64,000 bases of DNA from CAYGSN01 sp964352675 (lineage in GTDB: Bacteria > Pseudomonadota > Alphaproteobacteria > Micavibrionales > Micavibrionaceae): contig CAYGSN010000009.1 of NCBI GenBank assembly GCA_964352675.1, positions 1 through 64,000 of the forward strand. Reading direction: 5' to 3'. Both the position numbers and the translations under genes were made by a program. The notes below the pieces were generated by a model. The model saw nothing but the letters and a program-made list of their open reading frames with translations, was not told the origin of the DNA and made no database searches. Of the stretch, positions 1-8,534 are shown one piece after another (positions within the stretch are counted from its first letter, which is position 1; every line of letters starts with the position of its first letter).

Positions 1-60
1 TTTTGGCAGCTGGCTTTTTGGCAGCTGGCTTTTTGGCAGCTGGCTTTTTAGCAGCAGGTT
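1..60. repeat. 15-bp tandem repeat inside the H1-like gene
   Basis: Positions 1-15, 16-30 and 31-45 are three identical copies of a 15-bp unit (ttttggcagctggct), followed by a diverged copy at 46-60. Each copy encodes five residues of the Lys/Pro/Ala tail. The array runs off the window, so its true copy number is unknown. Such arrays can change length by slippage. Confidence 0.85.
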
Positions 61-469
61 TTTTCTTCACTGTAGCCTTTTTAGCTGTTGTTTTTTTCGC
101 TGCCGCCTTTTTCTTGGCAGGAGCTTTCTTTACAGCAGCCTTCGCAGCAGCAGCTTTTCTCTTCACGGCTGTTTTCTTTTTCGCAGCAGGCTTTTTCGCA
201 GCGGTCTTCTTCTTAACAGTCGCCTTTTTTGCGGCCGTCTTTTTTGCGGCCGGCTTCTTGGCTACTGTCTTTTTCTTAACCGTTGTTTTTTTAGCAGCAG
301 GCTTGTTTGTGTTTGCCGGCTTCTTTTTCGCAGCAGGTTTCTTAGCAGGTGTCTTCTTTACCGCAGTCTTTTTCGCCGGTGTGCGCTTAGCAGCCGGTTT
401 CTTTGCGGTTGTTTTCTTTTTGGTCGTGGCTGTTTTCTTAGCAGCCGGTTTCTTTTTAGTCGTGGCCAT
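1..469 (-). CDS. Histone H1-like Lys/Ala-rich DNA-binding protein (3' end outside window)
   Basis: Reading the minus strand from an ATG at 467-469 gives a protein beginning MATTKKKPAAKK and made almost only of Lys, Ala, Pro and Thr in repeated KKPAAK/KKTAVK-like units. This composition is that of bacterial histone H1-like, AlgP/Hc1-type nucleoid proteins, which bind DNA through a disordered basic tail. An AGGAGA ribosome-binding site lies about 8 nt upstream of the ATG. No stop is reached before the window edge, so at least 156 codons are present and the C-terminus is missing. The opposite strand is also open and reads as a Phe/Ala-rich protein, a consequence of the lysine codons and not a gene. 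The DNA-compaction role is inferred from composition only. Confidence 0.8.
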   Translation of the reverse strand, partial: MATTKKKPAAKKTATTKKKTTAKKPAAKRTPAKKTAVKKTPAKKPAAKKKPANTNKPAAKKTTVKKKTVAKKPAAKKTAAKKATVKKKTAAKKPAAKKKTAVKRKAAAAKAAVKKAPAKKKAAAKKTTAKKATVKKKPAAKKPAAKKPAAKKPAAK

Positions 470-594
470 GATTTTAAGTCTCCTGAAAAATGTTTTGCCG
501 AAATGGCGAAGATTGAAAAAGAGGTTTTGAATGGTTGAAGTGGTTTTACTCTACGACACTATCTTACCTCGAATTTGCAAATTCCCAAAACAAA

Positions 595-628
595 AAAACG
601 CAGAGGCAAAACTTCCCCTCTGCGTTTT
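595..628 (-). terminator. Rho-independent terminator after the 663-1289 gene
   Basis: A 12-nt arm (595-606) pairs with 617-628 around a 10-nt loop. On the minus strand the stem is followed by a T run (the A run just left of 595), about 35 nt past the stop of the 663-1289 gene. The other side also carries four T, so weak two-way action is possible. Confidence 0.75.
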
Positions 629-662
629 AAAATTAAAAGAAACTTGTGAGCCGCATTTAATT

Positions 663-1289
663 TTAAGCGGCAAGTTCAATCTCTTCAACTTCATCTTTTT
701 CGTGCCGCGGACGAATTCTTGCCGCCACACCCTCTCCGGCCGATATCCCGTCAGGAACAGGCGTGCCCAGTTCCGTATGGATCGATTTGGTTTCCACCTC
801 ATCCCCGTCCGGGCAGGCACTGGCAATAAAGTCGCTTTGCATTTCGTGACCCAACAGAGCCCAATCTTCTGTCTGTTCATCCGGAAATTCAGAAAAAGAG
901 CCATTGTAATATCCGGAAAAATTTTCAGCCGACGCAGCAGAAATTTTCCCGGAATATTCCAGTGTGTTTTCATCTGTTAAAACCGCGCTTGCAATTTCCT
1001 TCCCAGAATTTTTATCCGTCACTTTTGTTACAACCCGATCCGCTGCTACCCACTCGCTATGCCCCGGCGTATTATCCGGACATTCAATTCGGATCGTCGT
1101 ATCAATCCCCACTATTCTTTGAAAGGCAGCAAGCAACCCGTTTTTATTTTTCTCCAACACAGTGGTGGTCTGCACATCGCTTTTCTCCACCTCCTTTTCT
1201 CTGGCAACAGCATCCCGGAATGTTGGCAGGTTAGATACAAACTGCTGACGTGTTACGTTTTCTTTTTTTGGACCATGTTTGTTTCTCAT
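663..1289 (-). CDS. Hypothetical protein, 208 aa
   Basis: I do not recognise this family. The protein starts with a basic stretch (MRNKHGPKKENVTRQQ) and ends very acidic (DEVEEIELAA). It has no signal peptide and no membrane segment, so it is probably cytosolic. The start is supported by an AAGGAG site about 9 nt upstream of the ATG, and a good terminator follows the stop, so it looks like a monocistronic gene with its own transcript. It is transcribed away from the lysyl-tRNA synthetase gene. No catalytic motif is visible. It is a real gene by its signals, but its function is unknown. Confidence 0.7.
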   Translation of the reverse strand: MRNKHGPKKENVTRQQFVSNLPTFRDAVAREKEVEKSDVQTTTVLEKNKNGLLAAFQRIVGIDTTIRIECPDNTPGHSEWVAADRVVTKVTDKNSGKEIASAVLTDENTLEYSGKISAASAENFSGYYNGSFSEFPDEQTEDWALLGHEMQSDFIASACPDGDEVETKSIHTELGTPVPDGISAGEGVAARIRPRHEKDEVEEIELAA

Positions 1290-1593
1290 AGAATTTTTCT
1301 CCTTTTCTTAATTTCAAAGTAAAATTCCAAAACATATAAGTTAAGAATCCCCATAAATTAGTTAATTCATTTATTATTTGGAATAACATTACTTTTTTAA
1401 TTAATATTTTATTTTGTAATGCAGGCAAGATTCTATGTAAGGTAGCGCATACAACTTTCAAAATCAAATATATCGTATGATCATGAAAACAATATTACTT
1501 TGAATTGCAATATTTTTACTTCAAATATGCTTCGGGCATAGACATTCCGGCGGATTTTGATAGTCTAGCGCGCTACATATGCTAAGGTGAAAC
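1290..1593. other. AT-rich divergent intergenic region
   Basis: About 300 bases between two divergently transcribed genes. It is strongly AT-rich from about 1310 to 1530, with no open frame that has a plausible start site. It must hold promoters for both flanking genes. A TTGATA at 1557-1562 is the best -35 candidate for lysK, but no convincing -10 box sits at the right distance. I see nothing else in it. Confidence 0.5.
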
Positions 1594-3216
1594 ATGACTG
1601 ACATTGCACAAGACATCGCGAATAAATCCAGAGCTTGGCCTTTCATGGAAGCGCAGGAGGTGATCAAACGCCTGCGTAAAATCAATCGCGGCGAAATCAA
1701 GGCAGCGGAAAAAGGCTATGTGCTTTTTGAAACAGGGTACGGCCCCTCCGGCCTGCCCCATATCGGAACGTTCCAGGAAGTGGCGCGCACCACGATGGTG
1801 ATGAACGCCTTTCAAAGACTGGCGCCCGACGTACCCACCAAACTGATTTGCTTTTCCGACGATATGGACGGCCTGCGCAAAGTGCCGGGCAATGTTCCCA
1901 ATCAGGAGATGTTGAGCAAAGCCCTCGGTCAACCCCTTACAAAAGTGCCCAATCCCTTCGACACAGATTACGAAAGTTTTGCCCATCACAATAATTCATG
2001 TCTGCGCGACTTTTTGGATTCTTTCGGTTTCGATTACGAATTTTATAGCGCGACGGAATGTTATACGAGCGGCAGGTTCGATGAGACGCTCCTGAAAATG
2101 CTGGCACATCACGAAGAAATTAAACAGGCCGTCTTGCCGATCCTTGGGGAAGAACGCGCCGCAACCTACTCTCCCTTTCTGCCCGTCTCCCCGTCCACGG
2201 GGCGGATTCTGCAGGTGCCCGTGCTGGAGACCAATCCGGACGCAGGTACGATCATATTCGAAGACGAAGACGGCACGCGCGTGGAGCAAGAGGTGACAGG
2301 CGGAAAGGTCAAGGCACAATGGCGGGCCGACTGGGCACTGCGTTGGCTTGCTCTGGATGTAGATTACGAAATGGCCGGAAAGGACCTTGTCACGGCGGCT
2401 GATATCTCCGCACAGATTGTTAAAATCCTGGGCGGAAATCCCCCGGCCGGATTCCGCTATGAATTGTTTCTTGATGAGAAAGGCCAGAAAATTTCAAAAT
2501 CCAAGGGCAATGGGTTGTCGATGGAGGAATGGCTGACTTACGCACCGCATGAATCTCTGTCCTATTATATATTCCAGCGCCCGACATCGGCCAAAAAGCT
2601 TTATTTCGACATTATTCCAAAAGCGGTGGACGAATATATCCAGTCGGTTGAAAAACTGGCGGAGCAAGATGACAAGCAGAAGCTTGATAATCCGGCCTGG
2701 TATATCCATGACGGTAAAATTCCAAACAACCAGCATTCCCCGATCTCTTTCGCCTTGCTGCTCAATCTTGTGAATGCCGCTAACACCGAAGATCCGAACG
2801 TGTTGTGGAAATTTATCAACCAATACGCGCCGGATGCAACACCGGACAGCGCGCCCTTCCTGGATCGTCTGGTCAGTTTCGCGATCCGCTATTACCAGGA
2901 TTTCGTGCTGCCGGAGAAAAAATACCGTAGCCCCGATGAGCGCGAACAAAAGGCGCTCGCCGATCTGGCCGCCCGTCTGGAAAACATGAAGCCGGGCCTC
3001 CAGGCTGAGGACTATATGACTGAAGTCTTCAGCGCCGGGAAAGAAAACGGCTACGAGAAGGACGAATTGCGCGACTGGTTCCAGGCCATCTATGAAATTT
3101 GCCTTGGACAATCGCAAGGACCACGATTCGGCTCCTTCATCCAACTTTACGGTGTAAAAGACACCGCGACGCTCATCCGCGATGCACTGTCGGGGAAATT
3201 CGCACAAGCGGCTTAA
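1594..3216 (+). CDS. lysK: Lysine--tRNA ligase, class I
   Basis: Charges tRNA-Lys with lysine at the cost of ATP, in the cytosol. The 540-aa length fits class I LysRS, the unusual Rossmann-fold form found in archaea, spirochetes and most alphaproteobacteria. The two class I signatures are visible: the HIGH-like PSGLPHIGTF at residues 51-60 and the KMSKS-like KISKSKG near residue 300. The start ATG has an AAGGTG site 5 nt upstream. It stands alone between an unknown minus-strand gene and an unknown plus-strand gene. No class II LysRS is seen in the window, although that does not exclude one elsewhere. The identification is secure. Confidence 0.97.
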   Translation: MTDIAQDIANKSRAWPFMEAQEVIKRLRKINRGEIKAAEKGYVLFETGYGPSGLPHIGTFQEVARTTMVMNAFQRLAPDVPTKLICFSDDMDGLRKVPGNVPNQEMLSKALGQPLTKVPNPFDTDYESFAHHNNSCLRDFLDSFGFDYEFYSATECYTSGRFDETLLKMLAHHEEIKQAVLPILGEERAATYSPFLPVSPSTGRILQVPVLETNPDAGTIIFEDEDGTRVEQEVTGGKVKAQWRADWALRWLALDVDYEMAGKDLVTAADISAQIVKILGGNPPAGFRYELFLDEKGQKISKSKGNGLSMEEWLTYAPHESLSYYIFQRPTSAKKLYFDIIPKAVDEYIQSVEKLAEQDDKQKLDNPAWYIHDGKIPNNQHSPISFALLLNLVNAANTEDPNVLWKFINQYAPDATPDSAPFLDRLVSFAIRYYQDFVLPEKKYRSPDEREQKALADLAARLENMKPGLQAEDYMTEVFSAGKENGYEKDELRDWFQAIYEICLGQSQGPRFGSFIQLYGVKDTATLIRDALSGKFAQAA

Positions 3217-3254
3217 CTCTCTAAAATACTTATAAAATTCTTGTAAAATACGGC

Positions 3255-3286
3255 TAAAATTTATCTAAAATTTTAGATAAATTTTA
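3255..3286. repeat. Perfect 32-bp palindrome without loop
   Basis: The 16 bases 3255-3270 are the exact reverse complement of 3271-3286 (core ctaaaa/ttttag). A further 9-bp arm (ttgtaaaat, 3241-3249) pairs with 3281-3289 in an alternative fold. It lies 40 nt after the lysK stop and 65 nt before the next ATG. It could be an operator or cruciform site. It has no T-run and so is a poor terminator. Confidence 0.7.
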
Positions 3287-3349
3287 CAAACCCGCCCGCA
3301 TTGTATTAATATGTAATTATAAGAGGGTAACACAGGTGTGTGGCATAAT

Positions 3350-3856
3350 ATGAATGATCTCAACGATCTAAGGCAGAGAAGACACAAAACATTATCGGAT
3401 CTTGAGCATTTTGAAGAATGCTGTTTGGGACAGGCCAAACTCACTCCCCACGAATACAGATTACTCAATGAAGAACTTAGCATCTCCGCTGTGCTGCATA
3501 TCGGCAGCTACCGCCTGGACAAACGCGGGACAGACACGCATTTGGTCTGGTGCGCGCCGGACGACGAGGAATACGACCTTGGCTCGGTCCAGAAAATGGA
3601 CGTGATGCATCAATATCCTGGCTTCAGCCGGATGAGGACCCTGGCATTGGGGCATGAAAAGGTCATGGAAACAAAGCGCATAGAAACCGAAAACGGAAAC
3701 CATCTTAGTATGGTGGAAATGATGGATGGCAGTATCGGATACGGACCGAACTATAAAATCGCCCTGCGCAACGCCGCCCTGAAAATGCATTTAAAAAACC
3801 AGTTTGAAAAAGCCAACCCGAAAGGAATCTGGAAGATATTTTACGGCCGGGCCTAA
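3350..3856 (+). CDS. Hypothetical protein, about 168 aa
   Basis: Family not recognised. It is a soluble protein with no signal peptide. The N-terminal third is helical and charged (MNDLNDLRQRRHKTLSDLEHF). The middle looks like beta strands, and the end is basic (ANPKGIWKIFYGRA). A GTG at 3338 in the same frame is an alternative start. I prefer the ATG at 3350 because of an AGGTG about 11 nt upstream, but the choice is uncertain. A strong terminator follows at 3892-3926, so it has its own transcript end. Nothing in the context points to a role. Confidence 0.65.
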   Translation: MNDLNDLRQRRHKTLSDLEHFEECCLGQAKLTPHEYRLLNEELSISAVLHIGSYRLDKRGTDTHLVWCAPDDEEYDLGSVQKMDVMHQYPGFSRMRTLALGHEKVMETKRIETENGNHLSMVEMMDGSIGYGPNYKIALRNAALKMHLKNQFEKANPKGIWKIFYGRA

Positions 3857-3891
3857 AGCTCGCAATTTGTAAAAGGTTCCCCTCCACCCAT

Positions 3892-3926
3892 GAAGACGCC
3901 TTGCCCCTCAAGGCGTCTTCTTTTTT
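3892..3926 (+). terminator. Rho-independent terminator
   Basis: A perfect 12-bp stem (3892-3903 with 3909-3920), a 5-nt loop and six T (3921-3926), placed 35 nt after the stop of the 3350-3856 gene. Textbook form, acting on the plus strand. Confidence 0.92.
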
Positions 3927-3935
3927 GCACGGTGT

Positions 3936-4430
3936 TCACGGTTTTGTCCTGGGGGTATTCTCAATTTTCAGATAAGGCACATTCCCGCCCGCATTGGCTT
4001 TATAGGCAAAACTACCGGGACGCTGGGTTATCAGGTGACTCTGCCCGTCTGTCAGGTAAAGTCTGCTGGCTGTCACAAACCCCTCACCCATGCCGGAAAA
4101 CTCTTCCGGAGTCATTTCACGCGCAAAGCCAACACGCGCGGTCTGGTTTAGCAGGAACGGTGTAGGCCGGCTGCTCATCCGACCGCCAATCGTCTGCAAT
4201 TGCACCTGCGATACCCCGATCTTGGCCGCGCGTTGTAATATCTCGTTTATATCTTTCTCCGCGCCGATCACCTGGATGGGTCTGTCCAGGTTTGGAAGAT
4301 CGAGCTTTAGATCGCAATAGATATAGCCGTATTTAGGCTTTGCCGCCGGAACAACGTCACTGACGCATCCGGCATTCACCGCCACGAAGAAATCCCGCAT
4401 CTCCAGTTCTTCAAACAGGCAAAACCCCAT
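3936..4430 (-). CDS. Hypothetical protein, about 164 aa
   Basis: Family not recognised. The open frame extends to a TTG at 4532 and an ATG at 4511, but an AAAGGAG site sits 6 nt before the ATG at 4428-4430, so I start there (MGFCLFEELEMRDFF). This also removes the overlap with the divergent mscS gene. The protein has a central segment with GGRMSSRPTPFLLNQTARVG and no clear membrane span or lipobox. It is convergent with the 3350-3856 gene and shares a divergent promoter region with mscS. The function is unknown. Confidence 0.6.
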   Translation of the reverse strand: MGFCLFEELEMRDFFVAVNAGCVSDVVPAAKPKYGYIYCDLKLDLPNLDRPIQVIGAEKDINEILQRAAKIGVSQVQLQTIGGRMSSRPTPFLLNQTARVGFAREMTPEEFSGMGEGFVTASRLYLTDGQSHLITQRPGSFAYKANAGGNVPYLKIENTPRTKP

Positions 4431-4531
4431 ATGCAACTCCTTTCCTGCGCCCTCTGTACAAGCAAAGCACCAGACGGTATTGTCCTTTTTACCACATAAA
4501 ATAAGTAACATAGAAAACCCAGTATAAACCA

Positions 4532-5683
4532 ATGAGCGAAGATTTGCAGAATTTTTGGACCGAAGTTATCAATGTATGGAATCACGGTTTTATGGGAGTG
4601 GATATCGGGAGGATCGTTACCGCTCTCGTTATTCTCGGGGGGTTCCTGCTCTTTCGTGGCCTGTTCAGCAAATATGTGCTGTATAAATTCCATCAGTGGA
4701 GCGCGAAAACCACCACCCGCATGGATGACAAGATCGTCGATGCGCTGATCCCGCCGATCAAATTCATCCCGGTTATTCTTGGGGTATTCTTTGCAGGGCA
4801 ATATATGCGGTTTGAAGGGGCGGCCTATGATGTTTTCATTCAAATAGAGCGCTCACTCATTGCCTTTACAATTTTCTGGGGTATTTACCGCGCCGCAGAG
4901 CCTGTTAGCTATAGCATGAAGCCGCTTGAGAAACTTCTCACCCGTGCCATGACGCAATGGATCTTTAAAGTTTTGCGTGTTGTCATCGTTTTTGTTGGTG
5001 CAGCGGTCATTCTTGAAATCTGGGGCATTCAGGTTGGACCGCTCCTTGCGGGTTTGGGCCTGTTCGGCGCAGCGATTGCCTTGGGCGCGCAGGATTTGTT
5101 CAAGAACCTTATCGGCGGGCTCACCATCATTGCGGAGAAACGTTTCCACCCCGGCGAGTGGATTTTGGTTGATGGCGTTGTTGAGGGCACTGTTGAGGAA
5201 ATTGGCTTCCGCTCTACGAAAGTGCGGCGCTTTGATAAAGCACCCGTCCATGTACCGAATGCAAACTTATCAGATGCAGTGGTCACAAATTTCTCCCGTA
5301 TGACACATCGCCGCATTTACTGGAAGATCGGTGTTACATACAACACCACAAAGGAGCAGTTGCAGGAAATCGCAAACAACATAACAGACTACCTGACCAG
5401 CAATGATGCCTTCGCCAGTGCAGACGAAGTCAATACCTTTGTACGAATTGATAGCTTTAACGCGTCCTCCATCGACATTCTGGTCTATTGCTTTACCAAG
5501 ACGACGGTCTGGGGCGAATGGCTGGAGATAAAAGAGAAACTCGCACTCGCGATCAAGGATATTGTAGAAGGCGCAGGCTCCAGCTTTGCATTCCCATCAC
5601 AGTCAGTTTATTTAGAGACATGGCCGCAAGACAGGGCGGAGATTTTTAGCCCACCCGTTGGAGAATCTGCTAAAAAAGCATAG
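4532..5683 (+). CDS. MscS-family mechanosensitive ion channel
   Basis: An inner-membrane channel predicted to open on membrane tension and release solutes in hypo-osmotic shock. Hydrophobic spans lie at about residues 27-47, 70-93, 108-130 and 145-165. They are followed by the glycine/alanine-rich pore helix (GLGLFGAAIALGAQDLFKNL, about 173-192) and the EKRFHPGEWILV beta domain that defines MscS. At 383 aa it is slightly longer than E. coli MscS because of an extra N-terminal helix. The TAG stop is followed directly by the ATG of the helicase gene, so the two are probably co-translated, although no shared function is obvious. Confidence 0.9.
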   Translation: MSEDLQNFWTEVINVWNHGFMGVDIGRIVTALVILGGFLLFRGLFSKYVLYKFHQWSAKTTTRMDDKIVDALIPPIKFIPVILGVFFAGQYMRFEGAAYDVFIQIERSLIAFTIFWGIYRAAEPVSYSMKPLEKLLTRAMTQWIFKVLRVVIVFVGAAVILEIWGIQVGPLLAGLGLFGAAIALGAQDLFKNLIGGLTIIAEKRFHPGEWILVDGVVEGTVEEIGFRSTKVRRFDKAPVHVPNANLSDAVVTNFSRMTHRRIYWKIGVTYNTTKEQLQEIANNITDYLTSNDAFASADEVNTFVRIDSFNASSIDILVYCFTKTTVWGEWLEIKEKLALAIKDIVEGAGSSFAFPSQSVYLETWPQDRAEIFSPPVGESAKKA

Positions 5684-8461
5684 ATGATCACCGAATCTGC
5701 CGCTATTGCCAAACCCACCATCACCCTGCCGGATATTTCTGCTGTGGCGCTCAATGCTGTTCATGCCGCGATCTTGAGCGCGGATGGTGAGTTAAACTCC
5801 GTCAATCATGATCAGGCGCGGTTGATCCTGCATAAAAAACCGGCCTTTGTTTGTCATGCGCCCTATGTACGGAGCCGGTTGAAGCTGGATGAACTCTATG
5901 GGTTTGACGTGCTGGAGCTCTTCGCCTTCGTCCATCCTGCGACTTTTGCAACACCAACAATAAAAGGTCTTTGCAGCACACTTGGCCTGCACGCCCCTGA
6001 AACGTTCGAAGATGAAGCAATGAGCCTTCTGGATATCGCCAAGGCGTTGTTGCAGGATATCCAAAATGAAGCACGGAGTGATAAGAATGATCCGCTTAAA
6101 ATTGCTCAGGTCATGGGCCTGAATGGGAAGGGCTGGGCCTGGACACCGTTCATTTTCTCCGCTCTTGGCCAAACCTATGATGAAGCAGAACAAATTGTAG
6201 CCAAAACATCTCTTAATGTCTGGAAACATCTCCCGGAATGGGCAGAAGAATCGCCTGAATCACCGCCCGCGCATCATCCGGTTTCGGGCGAGGAAAGCCG
6301 CGAGCGGCTAAAAAAACTTTTGGGCAGTGGCGCCGAACAACGCAGCACACAAATGGAATACACAACCCATCTAACTGCTGCCTTTCAGCCGGTCAAAGAG
6401 GAAGGCCAGCCGCATGTCGTGCTGGCAGAGGCTGGAACGGGCACTGGAAAAACGCTGGGCTATCTTGCGCCATCTTCCGTCTGGGCAGAGAAAAATCAGG
6501 GCACGGTCTGGATCTCAACCTACACCAAAAACCTGCAGCGCCAAATTGATCAGGAACTGGACAAACTTTATCCGAACACGGGGCTTAAGGACACTCATGT
6601 CGCCGTGCGCAAGGGGCGGGAGAATTATTTGTGTCTTTTGAATCTCGAGGAAACTGTGGCAGGCGCAGCGCTCGCTCGCCATCCTAATCAGGCCATAGCC
6701 GCCGGAATTATGGCACGATGGGCCGCTTCAACAAAAGACGGTGATCTCACAGGGCTGGATTTCCCAGGCTGGCTTTCGGGGCTTCTTGGATTCGAGAACA
6801 CGACAGGACTGGCGGATCGGCGCGGAGAATGTATTTTCTCCGCCTGCGATCACTATCACAAATGCTTTGTCGAGCGCTCCATACGCAAAGCCAAGCGCGC
6901 GCGCATCGTGGTGGCCAATCATGCCCTGGTGATGATCAATGCCGCATTATCTGCGCCCGGTGAGGACATGCCTGCGCGATACGTGTTTGATGAGGGGCAT
7001 CATTTGTTTGATGCCGCCGACAGTGCCTATGCCGCACATCTCACCGCGCAGGAAACGCGTGATTTACGCCGCTGGATTTTGGGGCCGGAGGGCGGTCGCC
7101 GCTCACGCGCACGCGGCCTGAAAAAACGTGCAGAAGATCTGTGTGAGGGAGATGATAAAGCTGATAAGGCGCTCAACGATATTATTCTGGCGGCCGGAAT
7201 CCTGACCGCCGATCGCTGGACGCATCGGCTAAAAGACGGATCACCGCTGGGCGTGTGCGAATATTTTCTGCAGGAAGTCTATAGGCAAGTCTACGCCAGA
7301 GCCGACGGGCGTGATGGCCCCTACTCCCTTGAAACGCAAAGTCACCCAGTGAACGAAAAATTGCTTGAACAGGCAGAAAAATTAAAAACCGCGCTCAAAA
7401 AACTGCAAAAACCGATGCAGGAGCTGAGCGCAATCTTCAGCCGCAAGCTGGCCGATGATGAAGGCACACTGGCCAGCGATACGCGCAAGCGTCTCGATGC
7501 CGTGGCCGCCTCGCTTGATCGCCATTCAGTGATGATCGGCGCATGGATCAACATGCTGAAAACGCTTGAAAAAGCCGACGCGCCACAGGAGTTCGTTGAT
7601 TGGATGGAGATTGAACGGATTGACGGACGGGCCATTGACGTGGGCCTGTACCGTCACCATGTCGATCCGATGAAGCCTTTTGCCGCCTCCATCGTCCCGC
7701 ATCTGCACGGTATGGTGGTCACATCAGCAACGCTGCGTGATCATGATGACGGGGAAGACAGCTGGAATTCTGCCCGACTGCGCACCGCAGCGCATTATCT
7801 CACGCCGGATCCCCATGAAATCTCTTATTCCTCCCCCTTTGACTTCGCCGCACAAACCAAAATTTTTATCATCAACGACGTCAACAAAAACGATCTGGGC
7901 CAGGTGGCTGGGGCGTATCGCACGCTTTTTGAATCTTCAAATGGTGGTGCGCTCGGCCTGTTTACCGCCGTGCAGCGCCTGCGCACCGTGCATGATAAAA
8001 TTGCAGCAACACTGGAAAAAAAGGGTCTCTCGCTCTACGCCCAGCACGTTGATGAAATTGACCCCGGTACACTGGTTGATATTTTCCGCGATGATCTTCA
8101 TGCCTGTTTGCTCGGCACCGATGCCATTCGTGATGGTGTGGATGTGCCCGGTGAGTCGCTACGTTTGATTGTGTTCGACCGCGTGCCCTGGCCCCGCCCG
8201 AATATCTTGCACAAAGCGCGGCGCGAAGCCTTCACCGATATGCTGGGCGGAAAGCGTCATTATGATGAGATGATTACACGTTTAAAGCTGAAACAGGCCT
8301 TCGGACGCCTCATTCGCCGCAGCACGGATAAAGGCGTGTTTGTGATGCTGGACCCGATGCTGCCCTCGCGCTTGCAAAATGCCTTCCCGGCCGAGGTGGA
8401 AATCCAGAAAATAGGCTTGTCAGAGGCTGCAAGCTCCATTAGGAACTTCTTACATAAATAA
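5684..8461 (+). CDS. dinG: DinG/XPD-type ATP-dependent DNA helicase
   Basis: A superfamily 2 helicase of the Rad3/XPD/DinG type, acting on damaged or structured DNA. Walker A (AEAGTGTGKT) is near residue 250. The DEAH-box variant DEGHH is near 436, and the motif VI-like GRLIRR is near 873. Cysteines near residue 317 and in CIFSACDHYHKC (about 383-394) fit the 4Fe-4S site of this group. About 240 residues precede the helicase core. They contain LYGFDVLELFAFVHPA and may be a degenerate exonuclease-like domain as in other alphaproteobacterial DinG proteins, which is inference. The start abuts the mscS stop and has no ribosome-binding site of its own, which suggests translational coupling. Confidence 0.9.
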   Translation: MITESAAIAKPTITLPDISAVALNAVHAAILSADGELNSVNHDQARLILHKKPAFVCHAPYVRSRLKLDELYGFDVLELFAFVHPATFATPTIKGLCSTLGLHAPETFEDEAMSLLDIAKALLQDIQNEARSDKNDPLKIAQVMGLNGKGWAWTPFIFSALGQTYDEAEQIVAKTSLNVWKHLPEWAEESPESPPAHHPVSGEESRERLKKLLGSGAEQRSTQMEYTTHLTAAFQPVKEEGQPHVVLAEAGTGTGKTLGYLAPSSVWAEKNQGTVWISTYTKNLQRQIDQELDKLYPNTGLKDTHVAVRKGRENYLCLLNLEETVAGAALARHPNQAIAAGIMARWAASTKDGDLTGLDFPGWLSGLLGFENTTGLADRRGECIFSACDHYHKCFVERSIRKAKRARIVVANHALVMINAALSAPGEDMPARYVFDEGHHLFDAADSAYAAHLTAQETRDLRRWILGPEGGRRSRARGLKKRAEDLCEGDDKADKALNDIILAAGILTADRWTHRLKDGSPLGVCEYFLQEVYRQVYARADGRDGPYSLETQSHPVNEKLLEQAEKLKTALKKLQKPMQELSAIFSRKLADDEGTLASDTRKRLDAVAASLDRHSVMIGAWINMLKTLEKADAPQEFVDWMEIERIDGRAIDVGLYRHHVDPMKPFAASIVPHLHGMVVTSATLRDHDDGEDSWNSARLRTAAHYLTPDPHEISYSSPFDFAAQTKIFIINDVNKNDLGQVAGAYRTLFESSNGGALGLFTAVQRLRTVHDKIAATLEKKGLSLYAQHVDEIDPGTLVDIFRDDLHACLLGTDAIRDGVDVPGESLRLIVFDRVPWPRPNILHKARREAFTDMLGGKRHYDEMITRLKLKQAFGRLIRRSTDKGVFVMLDPMLPSRLQNAFPAEVEIQKIGLSEAASSIRNFLHK

Positions 8462-8534
8462 AAAGTTTGCATGTTGGCGGGACTCGTTTTATAACGCCCC
8501 CTGAACCTAAGAAAGAGGCCGGGTTAAAATACAA

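Noticed and set aside
3..530. Phe/Ala-rich plus-strand frame
   Set aside because: Complement of the Lys/Ala-rich H1-like gene, whose own start has a ribosome-binding site.
2494..3207. Minus-strand frame of 237 aa
   Set aside because: Shadow of lysyl-tRNA synthetase.
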